6,364 bases of DNA from Clostridia bacterium (GTDB taxonomy: Bacteria > Bacillota > Clostridia > Oscillospirales > Acutalibacteraceae). Below the pieces are notes generated by a model. That model was not told the DNA's origin and searched no databases. It saw only the letters and a list, made by a program, of their open reading frames with translations. The stretch is from assembly GCA_024404125.1 (NCBI GenBank), contig JAKSQL010000057.1:1-6364 (forward strand), written 5' to 3'. Below, one piece after another: positions 1-6,130 of this stretch (the first letter of the stretch is position 1; every line of letters begins with the position of its first letter). The translations under genes and the position numbers were made by a program.

Positions 1-622
1 CAAAAAGTTCCATAAAACTTGCCTGAGTGCCCGTAGTACCCTTTGAGCCGAGCAGTTTTAAGTTTTCAAGTTGAAATTCCAAATTCTTTATATCAAAGAT
101 AAGTTCGTTAATCCAAAGGGTTGTCCGCTTGCCGACAGTTGTTAATTGAGCAGGTTGCAAATGCGTATAAGCAAGGCAGGGAAGTGATTTATACTTATCA
201 GCAAAAGCGGATAAGTTTTTTATTACCTGTGCCGCTTTTTTAAGTACAATTTCACTGGCGCTTTTTAGAATGATAATATCCGTATTATCGCCTACGTAAC
301 AACTTGTAGCACCCAAATGAATAATCGGTTTGGCTTTCGGGCACTGAACGGAATAGGCATATACGTGACTCATAACGTCGTGACGTACCAAAGCTTCACG
401 TTCCTTTGCAACGTCAAAATTTATATCATCCTTAAACTTTTCAAGTTCGGCTATCTGTTCGTCGGTTATATCAAGACCGAGTTTCTTTTCCGCCTTGGCA
501 AGTGCTATCCAAAGTTTGCGCCACGTTTTAAATTTATAACCGTCCGAAAAAGCGTATTGCATCTCTTTGCTAGCGTACCTTGTTGAAAGAGGGGATATAT
601 ATTTTTCTCTGTCAATATCCAT
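1..622 (-). CDS. purB: Adenylosuccinate lyase, N-terminal 207 residues (3' end outside the window)
   Basis: PurB catalyses two fumarate-releasing steps in purine synthesis: SAICAR to AICAR, and adenylosuccinate to AMP. It acts in the cytoplasm as a homotetramer. The frame is open from the ATG at 622 to the left edge. Recognisable blocks are STRYAS (residues 13-18), HDVMSH (81-86), HLGATSCYVGDNTD (102-115), THLQPAQLTTVGKR (153-166) and GSKGTTGTQASF (192-203). The last two closely match the vertebrate-type ADSL subfamily, which many Clostridia also carry. His154 in the THLQPAQ block corresponds to the catalytic histidine of the family. The mobile signature loop (GSSxMPxKxNP type) would lie past the left edge and cannot be checked. 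The start is fixed by a strong GGAGGG site 6 nt upstream. The gene diverges from nusB and has its own promoter. The family is usually about 470-480 residues, so a little under half is present. Family assignment is very secure. Confidence 0.97.
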   Translation of the reverse strand, partial: MDIDREKYISPLSTRYASKEMQYAFSDGYKFKTWRKLWIALAKAEKKLGLDITDEQIAELEKFKDDINFDVAKEREALVRHDVMSHVYAYSVQCPKAKPIIHLGATSCYVGDNTDIIILKSASEIVLKKAAQVIKNLSAFADKYKSLPCLAYTHLQPAQLTTVGKRTTLWINELIFDIKNLEFQLENLKLLGSKGTTGTQASFMELF

Positions 623-628
623 AATTTT

Positions 629-634
629 CCCTCC
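629..634 (-). promoter_or_regulatory. purB ribosome binding site
   Basis: On the minus strand GGAGGG lies 6 nt before the ATG at 622. It is the strongest Shine-Dalgarno match in the window and fixes the purB start. Confidence 0.9.
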
Positions 635-651
635 AAAAAATATTCCTTTAC

Positions 652-680
652 ATTTTACCATTTTATAGTACTTTTGTCAA
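652..680 (-). promoter_or_regulatory. purB promoter, sigma-A type with extended -10
   Basis: Reading leftwards on the minus strand, a consensus -35 TTGACA (680-675) is followed after exactly 17 nt by TAAAAT (657-652). TGG directly before the -10 supplies an extended -10 element. The predicted start near 645 leaves a leader of only about 23 nt before the purB ATG. That is too short for a purine riboswitch or attenuator, so any purine control should act on initiation through a DNA-binding protein. The call rests on sequence match alone. Confidence 0.85.
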
Positions 681-712
681 TTAAAATACATATATATTGT
701 ATAACATTGCAT

Positions 713-733
713 ATATTCAAAATTTTTGAATAT
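713..733. repeat. 21-bp AT-rich inverted repeat in the divergent purB/nusB control region
   Basis: The arms ATATTCAAAA (713-722) and TTTTGAATAT (724-733) are perfect reverse complements around a single central T. The site lies 32 nt upstream of the purB -35 hexamer and 16 nt upstream of the nusB -35 hexamer, so a bound dimeric regulator could affect either promoter. It does not match an operator I know well (not Rex, CodY, Fur/PerR or LexA). It is not followed by a T-tract in a place where a terminator is needed. AT-rich DNA produces such palindromes by chance fairly readily, so function is only a possibility. Confidence 0.5.
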
Positions 734-742
734 TTTATACTT

Positions 743-789
743 ATTTACCTTGAAAACGGGGAATAAATGATGTATAATTTACCTTGAAA
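743..789 (+). repeat. Two 13-bp direct repeats (ATTTACCTTGAAA) bracketing the nusB core promoter
   Basis: ATTTACCTTGAAA occurs at 743-755 and again, identically, at 777-789, offset by 34 bp (about three helical turns). The first copy contains the -35 hexamer TTGAAA. The second runs from the last two bases of the -10 across the predicted start site. The second TTGAAA has no -10 at the right distance (807-812 reads CGGTAT), so this is not a duplicated promoter. The arrangement would suit a repressor binding on one face of the helix, but it may also be a chance duplication. Confidence 0.6.
750..778 (+). promoter_or_regulatory. Promoter of the nusB-to-nadK operon, sigma-A type
   Basis: TTGAAA (750-755) and a perfect TATAAT (773-778) are separated by 17 nt. 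Transcription should start near 785, giving a leader of about 26 nt before the nusB ATG at 811. This is the only convincing plus-strand promoter in the window, and it probably drives the whole packed gene series to the right edge and beyond. Both hexamers are overlapped by the 13-bp direct repeat. Confidence 0.87.
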
Positions 790-795
790 TATTAT

Positions 796-800
796 AAAGG
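796..800 (+). promoter_or_regulatory. nusB ribosome binding site
   Basis: AAAGG lies 10 nt before the ATG at 811, a slightly long but acceptable spacing. It supports that ATG over the in-frame TTG at 784, which sits at the predicted transcription start and so could not be served by a ribosome binding site. Confidence 0.65.
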
Positions 801-810
801 TTGGTGCGGT

Positions 811-1206
811 ATGACTCGTAAACAAGCAAGAGAAGAAGCATTTATACTGATTTTTGAAAAACAGATTAACGGTGAAAGTACGGAAGATATTTTAGAGCTT
901 GCAAAAGAGGTAAGGGAAATTGAGCCGGACGAATACACCGTAAATACTTTTGTAGGTGTCTTCGATAAAATCGAAACAATAGATTCACTTATATCCGAAA
1001 ACCTTAAAGGTTGGTCGATAAAACGTCTTTCAAAAGCCGTTCTTGCGATACTGCGTCTTGCAATTTACGAGATGAGATATATTGAAGAAATACCCGTTTC
1101 GGTTTCAATTAACGAAGCGGTTGAACTTGCCAAAAAGTATTCGGGCAAAGAAGACTCTTCTTTTGTAAACGGTTTGCTCGGAACACTTGCTAAAGCGAAT
1201 GCTTAA
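811..1206 (+). CDS. nusB: Transcription antitermination factor NusB
   Basis: NusB pairs with NusE (ribosomal protein S10) and binds boxA RNA of rRNA leaders, keeping RNA polymerase processive through rRNA operons. The protein is 131 residues, a normal NusB length, and all-helical. The basic N-terminal segment TRKQAREEAF (residues 2-11) matches the usual family start. The conserved C-terminal half is visible as WSIKRLSKAVLAILRLAIYE (68-87), IPVSVSINEAVELAKKYS (94-111) and FVNGLLGTLAK (118-128). The frame could begin at a TTG at 784, but the ATG at 811 fits both the family N-terminus and the promoter position. It is the first gene of the operon and its end overlaps xseA by 8 nt. The asp23-family gene that often precedes nusB in Firmicutes is absent; purB lies there in the opposite direction. 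Confidence 0.96.
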   Translation: MTRKQAREEAFILIFEKQINGESTEDILELAKEVREIEPDEYTVNTFVGVFDKIETIDSLISENLKGWSIKRLSKAVLAILRLAIYEMRYIEEIPVSVSINEAVELAKKYSGKEDSSFVNGLLGTLAKANA

Positions 1207-2407
1207 CAATTCTGTTACCGTAAAGCAACTTAATCTCTACATTAAGTCGCTTATTGATTCCGACCAAAAACTATGTAATATTTCGGTAACCGGCGAAATT
1301 TCAAACTTTAAAAATCATTACAGCAGCGGTCATTGGTACTTTACACTTAAGGATGCCGATGCACAAATTCGTTGCGTAATGTTTAAATGGTCAAATGAAA
1401 GAGTAAAAATTGACTTGTCAGACGGTATGTCGGTAACGGTAACGGGCAGAGTTGCGGTTTACGAGAAAGACGGTCAGTATCAACTTTATGCCGAAAGTAT
1501 ATCTGCAGTCGGTGAGGGTGACCTTGCACTCAAGTTTCAGCAAATAAAAGAAAAACTTAACAGTGAAGGTCTTTTTGATACCGAAACTAAAAGAGCAATA
1601 CCGCGCTTTCCTAAAAAAATTGCCGTTGTAACCTCCGATACGGGTGCCGCCGTTAAAGATATAACCGATATTTTAGGACGAAGATATCCTATATGCAAAA
1701 TAGTTATGTGTCCCGTTGCGGTTCAGGGTGAAGCAGCGGCTAAAAGTATGATAGATACACTTGATAAATTATATACGTTATCCGATATAGATACTGTTAT
1801 AATCGGCCGCGGCGGCGGCAGTGCCGAAGATTTAGCCGCTTTTAACGATGAAGCACTTGCAAGAAAAATATATGAATCTCCGTTTCCCGTAATTTCGGCG
1901 GTAGGTCACGAAACCGACTTTTCAATAAGCGATTTTGTAGCCGATAAACGCGCGGCAACACCTTCGGAAGCTGCGGAACTCGCGGTTCCCGATATTGCGG
2001 AACTGAAACAGTTAATAAAAAGATATACCGCGTCTTGCAGTTCGTTAATAATTGCAAAGTTTACTTTTTGTTTGGATAAGTATACGGGTATTGCTTCAAA
2101 TCGCATATTTAAAGAGCCGCAGTATATTTTTGAAAACAAGGTACAAACGCTTGACCTGCTTTTTTCAAAAATTTCGGCTTCGGCAGAAAAAATATGCTCT
2201 GAACTTCAAGGAAAATTCGATACTTTGGTAACAAGAATTGATGCATTAAGCCCGTTAAAAACAATGTCGCGCGGATATGCATTTGCAACCGATAACGGCA
2301 ATCCGATAACGAGTGTTAGAGATGTAAAAGAAAACGATAATGTTGATTTATATCTTGCTGACGGTGAGATAAAATGTACTGTAAACAGCATAACTGAAAG
2401 GAAATAA
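1199..2407 (+). CDS. xseA: Exodeoxyribonuclease VII large subunit
   Basis: XseA is the catalytic subunit of exonuclease VII, which degrades single-stranded DNA from either end to acid-insoluble and then short oligonucleotides, in repair and recombination. The protein has 402 residues, shorter than the E. coli enzyme (about 456) but usual for Clostridia. An N-terminal OB-fold (about 5-100; ISVTGEISNFK at 28-38) binds DNA. The catalytic domain shows TSDTGAAVKD (145-154), GRGGGSAEDL (203-212) and VGHETD (235-240). Asp154, Arg204, His237 and Asp240 align one residue off from the positions I recall as essential in E. coli (155, 205, 238, 241). A helical segment follows, ending in the conserved SPLKTMSRGYA. 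The ATG at 1199 is preferred to an in-frame TTG at 1187. It overlaps the nusB end by 8 nt and has only a poor ribosome site, so translation is probably coupled to nusB. Confidence 0.97.
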   Translation: MLNNSVTVKQLNLYIKSLIDSDQKLCNISVTGEISNFKNHYSSGHWYFTLKDADAQIRCVMFKWSNERVKIDLSDGMSVTVTGRVAVYEKDGQYQLYAESISAVGEGDLALKFQQIKEKLNSEGLFDTETKRAIPRFPKKIAVVTSDTGAAVKDITDILGRRYPICKIVMCPVAVQGEAAAKSMIDTLDKLYTLSDIDTVIIGRGGGSAEDLAAFNDEALARKIYESPFPVISAVGHETDFSISDFVADKRAATPSEAAELAVPDIAELKQLIKRYTASCSSLIIAKFTFCLDKYTGIASNRIFKEPQYIFENKVQTLDLLFSKISASAEKICSELQGKFDTLVTRIDALSPLKTMSRGYAFATDNGNPITSVRDVKENDNVDLYLADGEIKCTVNSITERK

Positions 2408-2409
2408 TT

Positions 2410-2604
2410 ATGGAAAACGGTATACAGTTTGAAGATAAATTAAAAGAGCTCGAACTAATAGCACATAAACTTGAATCCGCAGATGTATCACTTGAAGAAT
2501 CCATAAAACTTTTTGAAAAAGGTATGCAGATTTCAAAGGAATGTTCTGATGCTTTAAATGATGCAAAACAAAAAATCACCTTACTTACCGAGGAATTGAA
2601 ATGA
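2410..2604 (+). CDS. xseB: Exodeoxyribonuclease VII small subunit
   Basis: XseB binds in several copies to the helical arm of XseA and is needed for a stable, soluble exonuclease VII. The 64-residue product is typical of the family: FEDKLKELELIAHKLES (residues 7-23) forms the first helix, SLEESIKLFEKGMQIS (27-42) carries the hallmark LEES...LFEKG motif, and a charged helix ends in LTEELK. No signal peptide or membrane segment is present. It begins 2 nt after the xseA stop with a good AAAGG-type site (AGG at 2399-2401, 8 nt spacing). That stronger site than xseA's would suit the excess of small over large subunit in the enzyme. Its stop overlaps the ispA start as ATGA. Confidence 0.95.
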   Translation: MENGIQFEDKLKELELIAHKLESADVSLEESIKLFEKGMQISKECSDALNDAKQKITLLTEELK

Positions 2605-3476
2605 TAGACCTGCTTATTAAAGAATACAAAAATAAAATAGATACGCGTCTTGATATGTTACTGCCGCAAAGCGACAAACAGTATAAAAGCGTTGTTGATG
2701 CGGCAAGATACAGTTTGCTTTCGGGCGGTAAGAGGATAAGACCTATAATTTTACTTGAGTTTTATAAACTCTGCGGTAAAAATGACGATTGCGCCTATAA
2801 TTTTGCCTGCGCACTTGAAATGATACACACATATTCGCTGATTCACGATGATTTACCGTGTATGGATGATGACGATTTGCGCAGAGGTAAACCCTCCTGC
2901 CATAAAAAATACGGTGAAGCAACCGCTTTACTTGCAGGTGACGCACTTCTTACAAATGCATTTTTAACTGCATCAAAAACCATGGGCATTGATTTTCGGT
3001 ATGTAAGCGAATCTATCGGTTATTTATCCGCCTGCGCGGGTATTGACGGTATGATAGCAGGTCAGATACTCGATATTGAAGATATATTTAAGAACAGTCT
3101 TGAAGATACGCTTTTGATGTATTCTTTAAAGACAGGTAAACTTTTAAAAGCAGCCGCTTTAATCGGTGTAACTCTTGCGGGTGGTGACGAAACTCAAAAA
3201 TCTGCCGCGATTTCCTATGCTGAAAATTTAGGACTTGCTTTTCAGATAATTGATGATATTCTCGATACTACCGCTACCGAGGAACAACTCGGTAAAACGG
3301 TAAATAGTGACGATAAAAACGATAAAACCACTGTTGTAAAACGTTTGGGTATTGAAGAAAGCAAAAAACTTGCCGATAAGTATACAAATGCTGCGCTTGA
3401 CAGTTTAAATACTTTTTCGGGTGATAAAACAACCTTAACCGAATTATCAAACTATTTGCTGAACAGAAATTCTTAA
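2601..3476 (+). CDS. ispA: (2E,6E)-farnesyl diphosphate synthase (short-chain prenyltransferase)
   Basis: IspA adds two isopentenyl diphosphates in turn to DMAPP, giving geranyl and then farnesyl diphosphate, the precursor for undecaprenyl carrier lipid and other prenyl products. The 291-residue protein has the full trans-prenyltransferase set: GGKRIRP (42-48), the first Asp-rich motif DDLPCMDDD (83-91) followed by RRGKP (94-98), and the second Asp-rich motif DDILD (218-222) after FQII. The two-residue insertion in the first motif (DDxxxxD) is the bacterial type II farnesyl synthase pattern. The block after the second motif reads GKTVNSDDKNDKTT (231-244), with Asn-Ser where many members have Gly-Lys; Gly-Ser occurs in other members, so activity is not in doubt. 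It overlaps xseB by 4 nt (ATGA), and dxs of the same pathway follows. Product chain length is inferred from family pattern. Confidence 0.95.
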   Translation: MIDLLIKEYKNKIDTRLDMLLPQSDKQYKSVVDAARYSLLSGGKRIRPIILLEFYKLCGKNDDCAYNFACALEMIHTYSLIHDDLPCMDDDDLRRGKPSCHKKYGEATALLAGDALLTNAFLTASKTMGIDFRYVSESIGYLSACAGIDGMIAGQILDIEDIFKNSLEDTLLMYSLKTGKLLKAAALIGVTLAGGDETQKSAAISYAENLGLAFQIIDDILDTTATEEQLGKTVNSDDKNDKTTVVKRLGIEESKKLADKYTNAALDSLNTFSGDKTTLTELSNYLLNRNS

Positions 3477-3489
3477 ACGAAGTTATATT

Positions 3490-5319
3490 TTGGATATTAA
3501 AATCTTGTGTAAGATAAACTCGCCTGATGACGTTAAATCACTTAAAAGCGAAGAAATACCGATTTTATGTGATGAAATAAGAGAAGTAATTATTGATACC
3601 GTTTCAAAAAACGGCGGTCATTTAGCTTCTAATTTAGGTGTTGTTGAACTTACCGTCGCATTACACAGAGTGTTTAATTCTCCCGAAGATGCAATAATAT
3701 TTGACGTTGGACATCAGTCCTACACACATAAACTACTTACGGGAAGATATGATAAATTTTCAACATTAAGAACAAAAGACGGTCTTTCGGGATTTATGCG
3801 TCCGAGCGAAAGCGAGCACGATGCTTTTGTTACGGGGCATAGCAGTAACTCCATTTCTGCGGCATACGGTATATTCAGAGCAAAGCGCATAAAAAATGAA
3901 AACGGTACCGCAATAGCGGTCATAGGCGACGGTGCAATGACAGGCGGTATGGGATACGAAGCACTCAACAATGCTGCATCGGCAAAAGGCAATTTTATCG
4001 TAATACTTAACGATAATAAAATGTCAATTTCAAGAAATGTGGGCGCCATGGCAAGATGCTTTTCGCTTTTGCGTACAAGGCCTAAATATCATCATTTTAA
4101 ATTGGCAATTAACCGTTTTTTATTTAAAATTCCGTATTTCGGCGAACACGCGTATAATATTCTTTTGAGAATTAAAGAATATTTCAAGAAACTTGTTTAC
4201 CGAAACAATGTATTTATGAGTCTCGGTTATAACTATTTGGGTCCGGTCGACGGTCATAACGTAGAGCATTTAGAAGAACTGCTCAAAATTGCGAAAGAGT
4301 ATAACCGACCTACCGTTATCCACGTTATCACTACCAAAGGCAAAGGATATTCGTATGCAGAAAATAAGCCGAACAGTTATCACGGTGTTTCTCCGTTTGA
4401 CATAACTAAAGGCGCTGACATATCCGCTAAAAACGATTTTTCTTCCGTTGCGGGACTAACCCTTGAAACTCTTGCAGAAAGTAACGATAAAATCTGCGCA
4501 GTTACCGCAGCAATGACCGAGGGTACGGGGTTAAGTGTTTTTGCAAAGAAATTTAAAAACCGATTTTTTGATGTAGGTATTGCAGAACAACACGCCGTGA
4601 CCTTTTCTGCCGGTCTTGCAACGGGCGGACTTATTCCGTTTTTCTGCGTATATTCAAGTTTTTTGCAACGCGGTTACGACCAGATTATTCATGATGCCGC
4701 ACTAGCAAACCTGACGATGAAATTTTTAATTGACCGCGCGGGTATTGTAGGGGAAGACGGCGAAAGCCACCAAGGTGTATTTGACGTTTCATATCTTACG
4801 GGAATACCGAATATGAACGTATATTCACCGTCTTGTTATGATGAGCTTAAATATCGGATTACCGAAACCTCAAAGAATGCTGAACTGTGTGCAATACGGT
4901 ATCCGAGGGGTTGCGAAAATAAAAATTTTGAGGTTGATTTTTCGGGCAATTTTACAAAGCTTGGAACAAACGGCAAAAAACTGATAATTACATACGGAAG
5001 AATTTTCTCAAATGCTTATGAAGCATATCTTAAAAGTAAGAAATTCGATGTTATCAAGTTAAATAAAATTTTTCCGATTGAACAAAGTTTAGTTGAAACA
5101 GTAATTAAATACAAAAAAATCCACTTTTTCGAGGAGGGTATAAAAAGCGGGGGAATAGCCGAACATATCGGCAATTTGCTCTTGGAAAACGGATTTAAAG
5201 GTGAGTACAAAATAACCGCGATAGGCGGCGAGTTTGTACCCGCGGGTACGGTTATAGAAACACTTAAATCGTACGGTCTTGACAGTGAGGCGTTTTTCGA
5301 TGCTTTTAAGGAATTATGA
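3490..5319 (+). CDS. dxs: 1-deoxy-D-xylulose-5-phosphate synthase
   Basis: Dxs condenses pyruvate and glyceraldehyde 3-phosphate, using thiamine diphosphate, to DXP. This is the first step of the MEP isoprenoid pathway and also feeds thiamine and pyridoxal synthesis. The 609-residue protein is full length for the family. Visible landmarks: NGGHLASNLG with His44; GHSSNSISAAYG (116-127); the thiamine diphosphate motif starting GDGAMTGG at 146, with Mg ligands Asp147 and Asn176; GIAEQHAVTF with the catalytic Glu366; YSSFLQRGYDQ (388-398); DRAGIVGEDGESHQG (415-429) with Arg416, Asp423 and His427; and YPRG with Arg473. All key residues are present. The only plausible start is TTG (at 3490, or less likely 3505), because no in-frame ATG exists between the ispA stop and Met103. 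The ribosome site is weak. It lies 13 nt after ispA and overlaps tlyA by 4 nt. Confidence 0.97.
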   Translation: MDIKILCKINSPDDVKSLKSEEIPILCDEIREVIIDTVSKNGGHLASNLGVVELTVALHRVFNSPEDAIIFDVGHQSYTHKLLTGRYDKFSTLRTKDGLSGFMRPSESEHDAFVTGHSSNSISAAYGIFRAKRIKNENGTAIAVIGDGAMTGGMGYEALNNAASAKGNFIVILNDNKMSISRNVGAMARCFSLLRTRPKYHHFKLAINRFLFKIPYFGEHAYNILLRIKEYFKKLVYRNNVFMSLGYNYLGPVDGHNVEHLEELLKIAKEYNRPTVIHVITTKGKGYSYAENKPNSYHGVSPFDITKGADISAKNDFSSVAGLTLETLAESNDKICAVTAAMTEGTGLSVFAKKFKNRFFDVGIAEQHAVTFSAGLATGGLIPFFCVYSSFLQRGYDQIIHDAALANLTMKFLIDRAGIVGEDGESHQGVFDVSYLTGIPNMNVYSPSCYDELKYRITETSKNAELCAIRYPRGCENKNFEVDFSGNFTKLGTNGKKLIITYGRIFSNAYEAYLKSKKFDVIKLNKIFPIEQSLVETVIKYKKIHFFEEGIKSGGIAEHIGNLLLENGFKGEYKITAIGGEFVPAGTVIETLKSYGLDSEAFFDAFKEL

Positions 5320-6125
5320 CAGAAAAAGTAAGACTTGATATTGCCCTTGTAGAAAAAGGATATGCACCGTCAAGAGAAAAGGCAAAGGCACTAATAATGT
5401 CGGGCATTGTATATGTAAATAATCAAAAGTGCGATAAAGCAGGCGATACGGTTAAAAGTGACGATAATATAGAGGTCAGGGGCAGCACCTTAAAATACGT
5501 AAGCCGCGGCGGTCTTAAACTTGAAAAGGCAATAAACGTTTTTTCAATAGAACTTAATGACTGTATTTGCGCCGATATAGGCGCTTCAACCGGCGGTTTT
5601 TCCGACTGTATGCTCCATAACGGCGCAAAAAAAGTATATGCCATTGACGTTGGCTACGGTCAACTCGCCTGGAAACTTCGCACCGATGAGCGCGTTGTAA
5701 ATTTAGAACGTACAAATTTCAGATACGTTACTAAAGCTGAGGTGCCCGACTTGCTTGATTTTGCTTCGGTAGACGTTTCTTTTATTTCGCTTTCGATAAT
5801 TTTACCCGTTATGAGAACACTTTTAAAAGAGGGCGGAAGAGCGGTATGTCTTATAAAACCGCAATTTGAAGCCGGTAAAGAAAATGTCGGCAAAAAAGGC
5901 GTTGTACGCGATAAAAATGTACATATTGCCGTTATCAATAAAATAATCGACCTTATAAAAGAAAATAATTTTTCACTTTTAGGTCTCGATTATTCTCCCA
6001 TAAAGGGGCCTGAAGGCAATATTGAGTATTTATGTTTCATTGAAAAAAGCGATAATCCGCAAATTTGTTGCGAAAGTGATTCCGTAAGTACGGTTGAGGT
6101 ATCTTATATTGAACTGAAAGGGTGA
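5316..6125 (+). CDS. tlyA: TlyA-family 2'-O-ribose rRNA methyltransferase (S4 + FtsJ domains)
   Basis: TlyA enzymes use S-adenosylmethionine to methylate the 2'-OH of cytidines in rRNA; in Mycobacterium the targets are C1409 of 16S and C1920 of 23S, and loss gives capreomycin resistance. The Bacillus homologue is yqxC. The 269 residues hold an N-terminal S4 RNA-binding domain (about 5-60; LVEKGYAPSREKAKALIMSG at 11-30), the linker SRGGLKLEKA (63-72) and a Rossmann methyltransferase domain with SAM loop ADIGASTGGFSD (86-97). The K-D-K-E tetrad is complete as Lys68, Asp153, Lys181 and Glu237, each one residue below the M. tuberculosis numbering I recall. About 26 residues after FIEK form a poorly conserved tail. 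The start overlaps dxs by 4 nt (ATGA), with AAGGA shortly upstream. Family is certain; the exact rRNA target in this organism is inferred. Confidence 0.93.
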   Translation: MTEKVRLDIALVEKGYAPSREKAKALIMSGIVYVNNQKCDKAGDTVKSDDNIEVRGSTLKYVSRGGLKLEKAINVFSIELNDCICADIGASTGGFSDCMLHNGAKKVYAIDVGYGQLAWKLRTDERVVNLERTNFRYVTKAEVPDLLDFASVDVSFISLSIILPVMRTLLKEGGRAVCLIKPQFEAGKENVGKKGVVRDKNVHIAVINKIIDLIKENNFSLLGLDYSPIKGPEGNIEYLCFIEKSDNPQICCESDSVSTVEVSYIELKG

Positions 6126-6130
6126 AACTG

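Noticed and set aside
317..586. Plus-strand open frame of 89 codons
   Set aside because: It lies wholly antisense to purB, whose conserved motifs run through the same bases. The product looks like no known family and no ribosome site precedes it.
686..702. Weak inverted repeat ATACA...TGTAT beside the purB -35
   Set aside because: Five-base arms around a seven-base AT loop are expected by chance in DNA this AT-rich.
784..810. TTG at 784 as the nusB start, adding nine residues
   Set aside because: It coincides with the predicted transcription start, so no ribosome site could precede it. The ATG at 811 gives the usual family N-terminus.
784..812. Second TTGAAA as the -35 of a tandem nusB promoter
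   Set aside because: At 17 nt spacing the -10 position reads CGGTAT, and the promoter would start transcription inside nusB.
1187..1198. TTG at 1187 as the xseA start, adding four residues
   Set aside because: The ATG at 1199 is in frame, gives a normal N-terminus and needs no rarer start codon.
1805..1819. GC-rich GGC-repeat-like run in xseA
   Set aside because: It simply encodes the conserved GRGGG motif of the catalytic domain.
3440..3490. Internal promoter upstream of dxs (TTGCTG with TTATAT)
   Set aside because: The spacing is about 21 nt and neither element is strong, so it is not a credible sigma-A promoter.
3720..4049. Minus-strand open frame of 109 codons inside dxs
   Set aside because: It is a shadow of the thiamine diphosphate-binding region of dxs, with no promoter or ribosome site and a low-information hydrophobic product.
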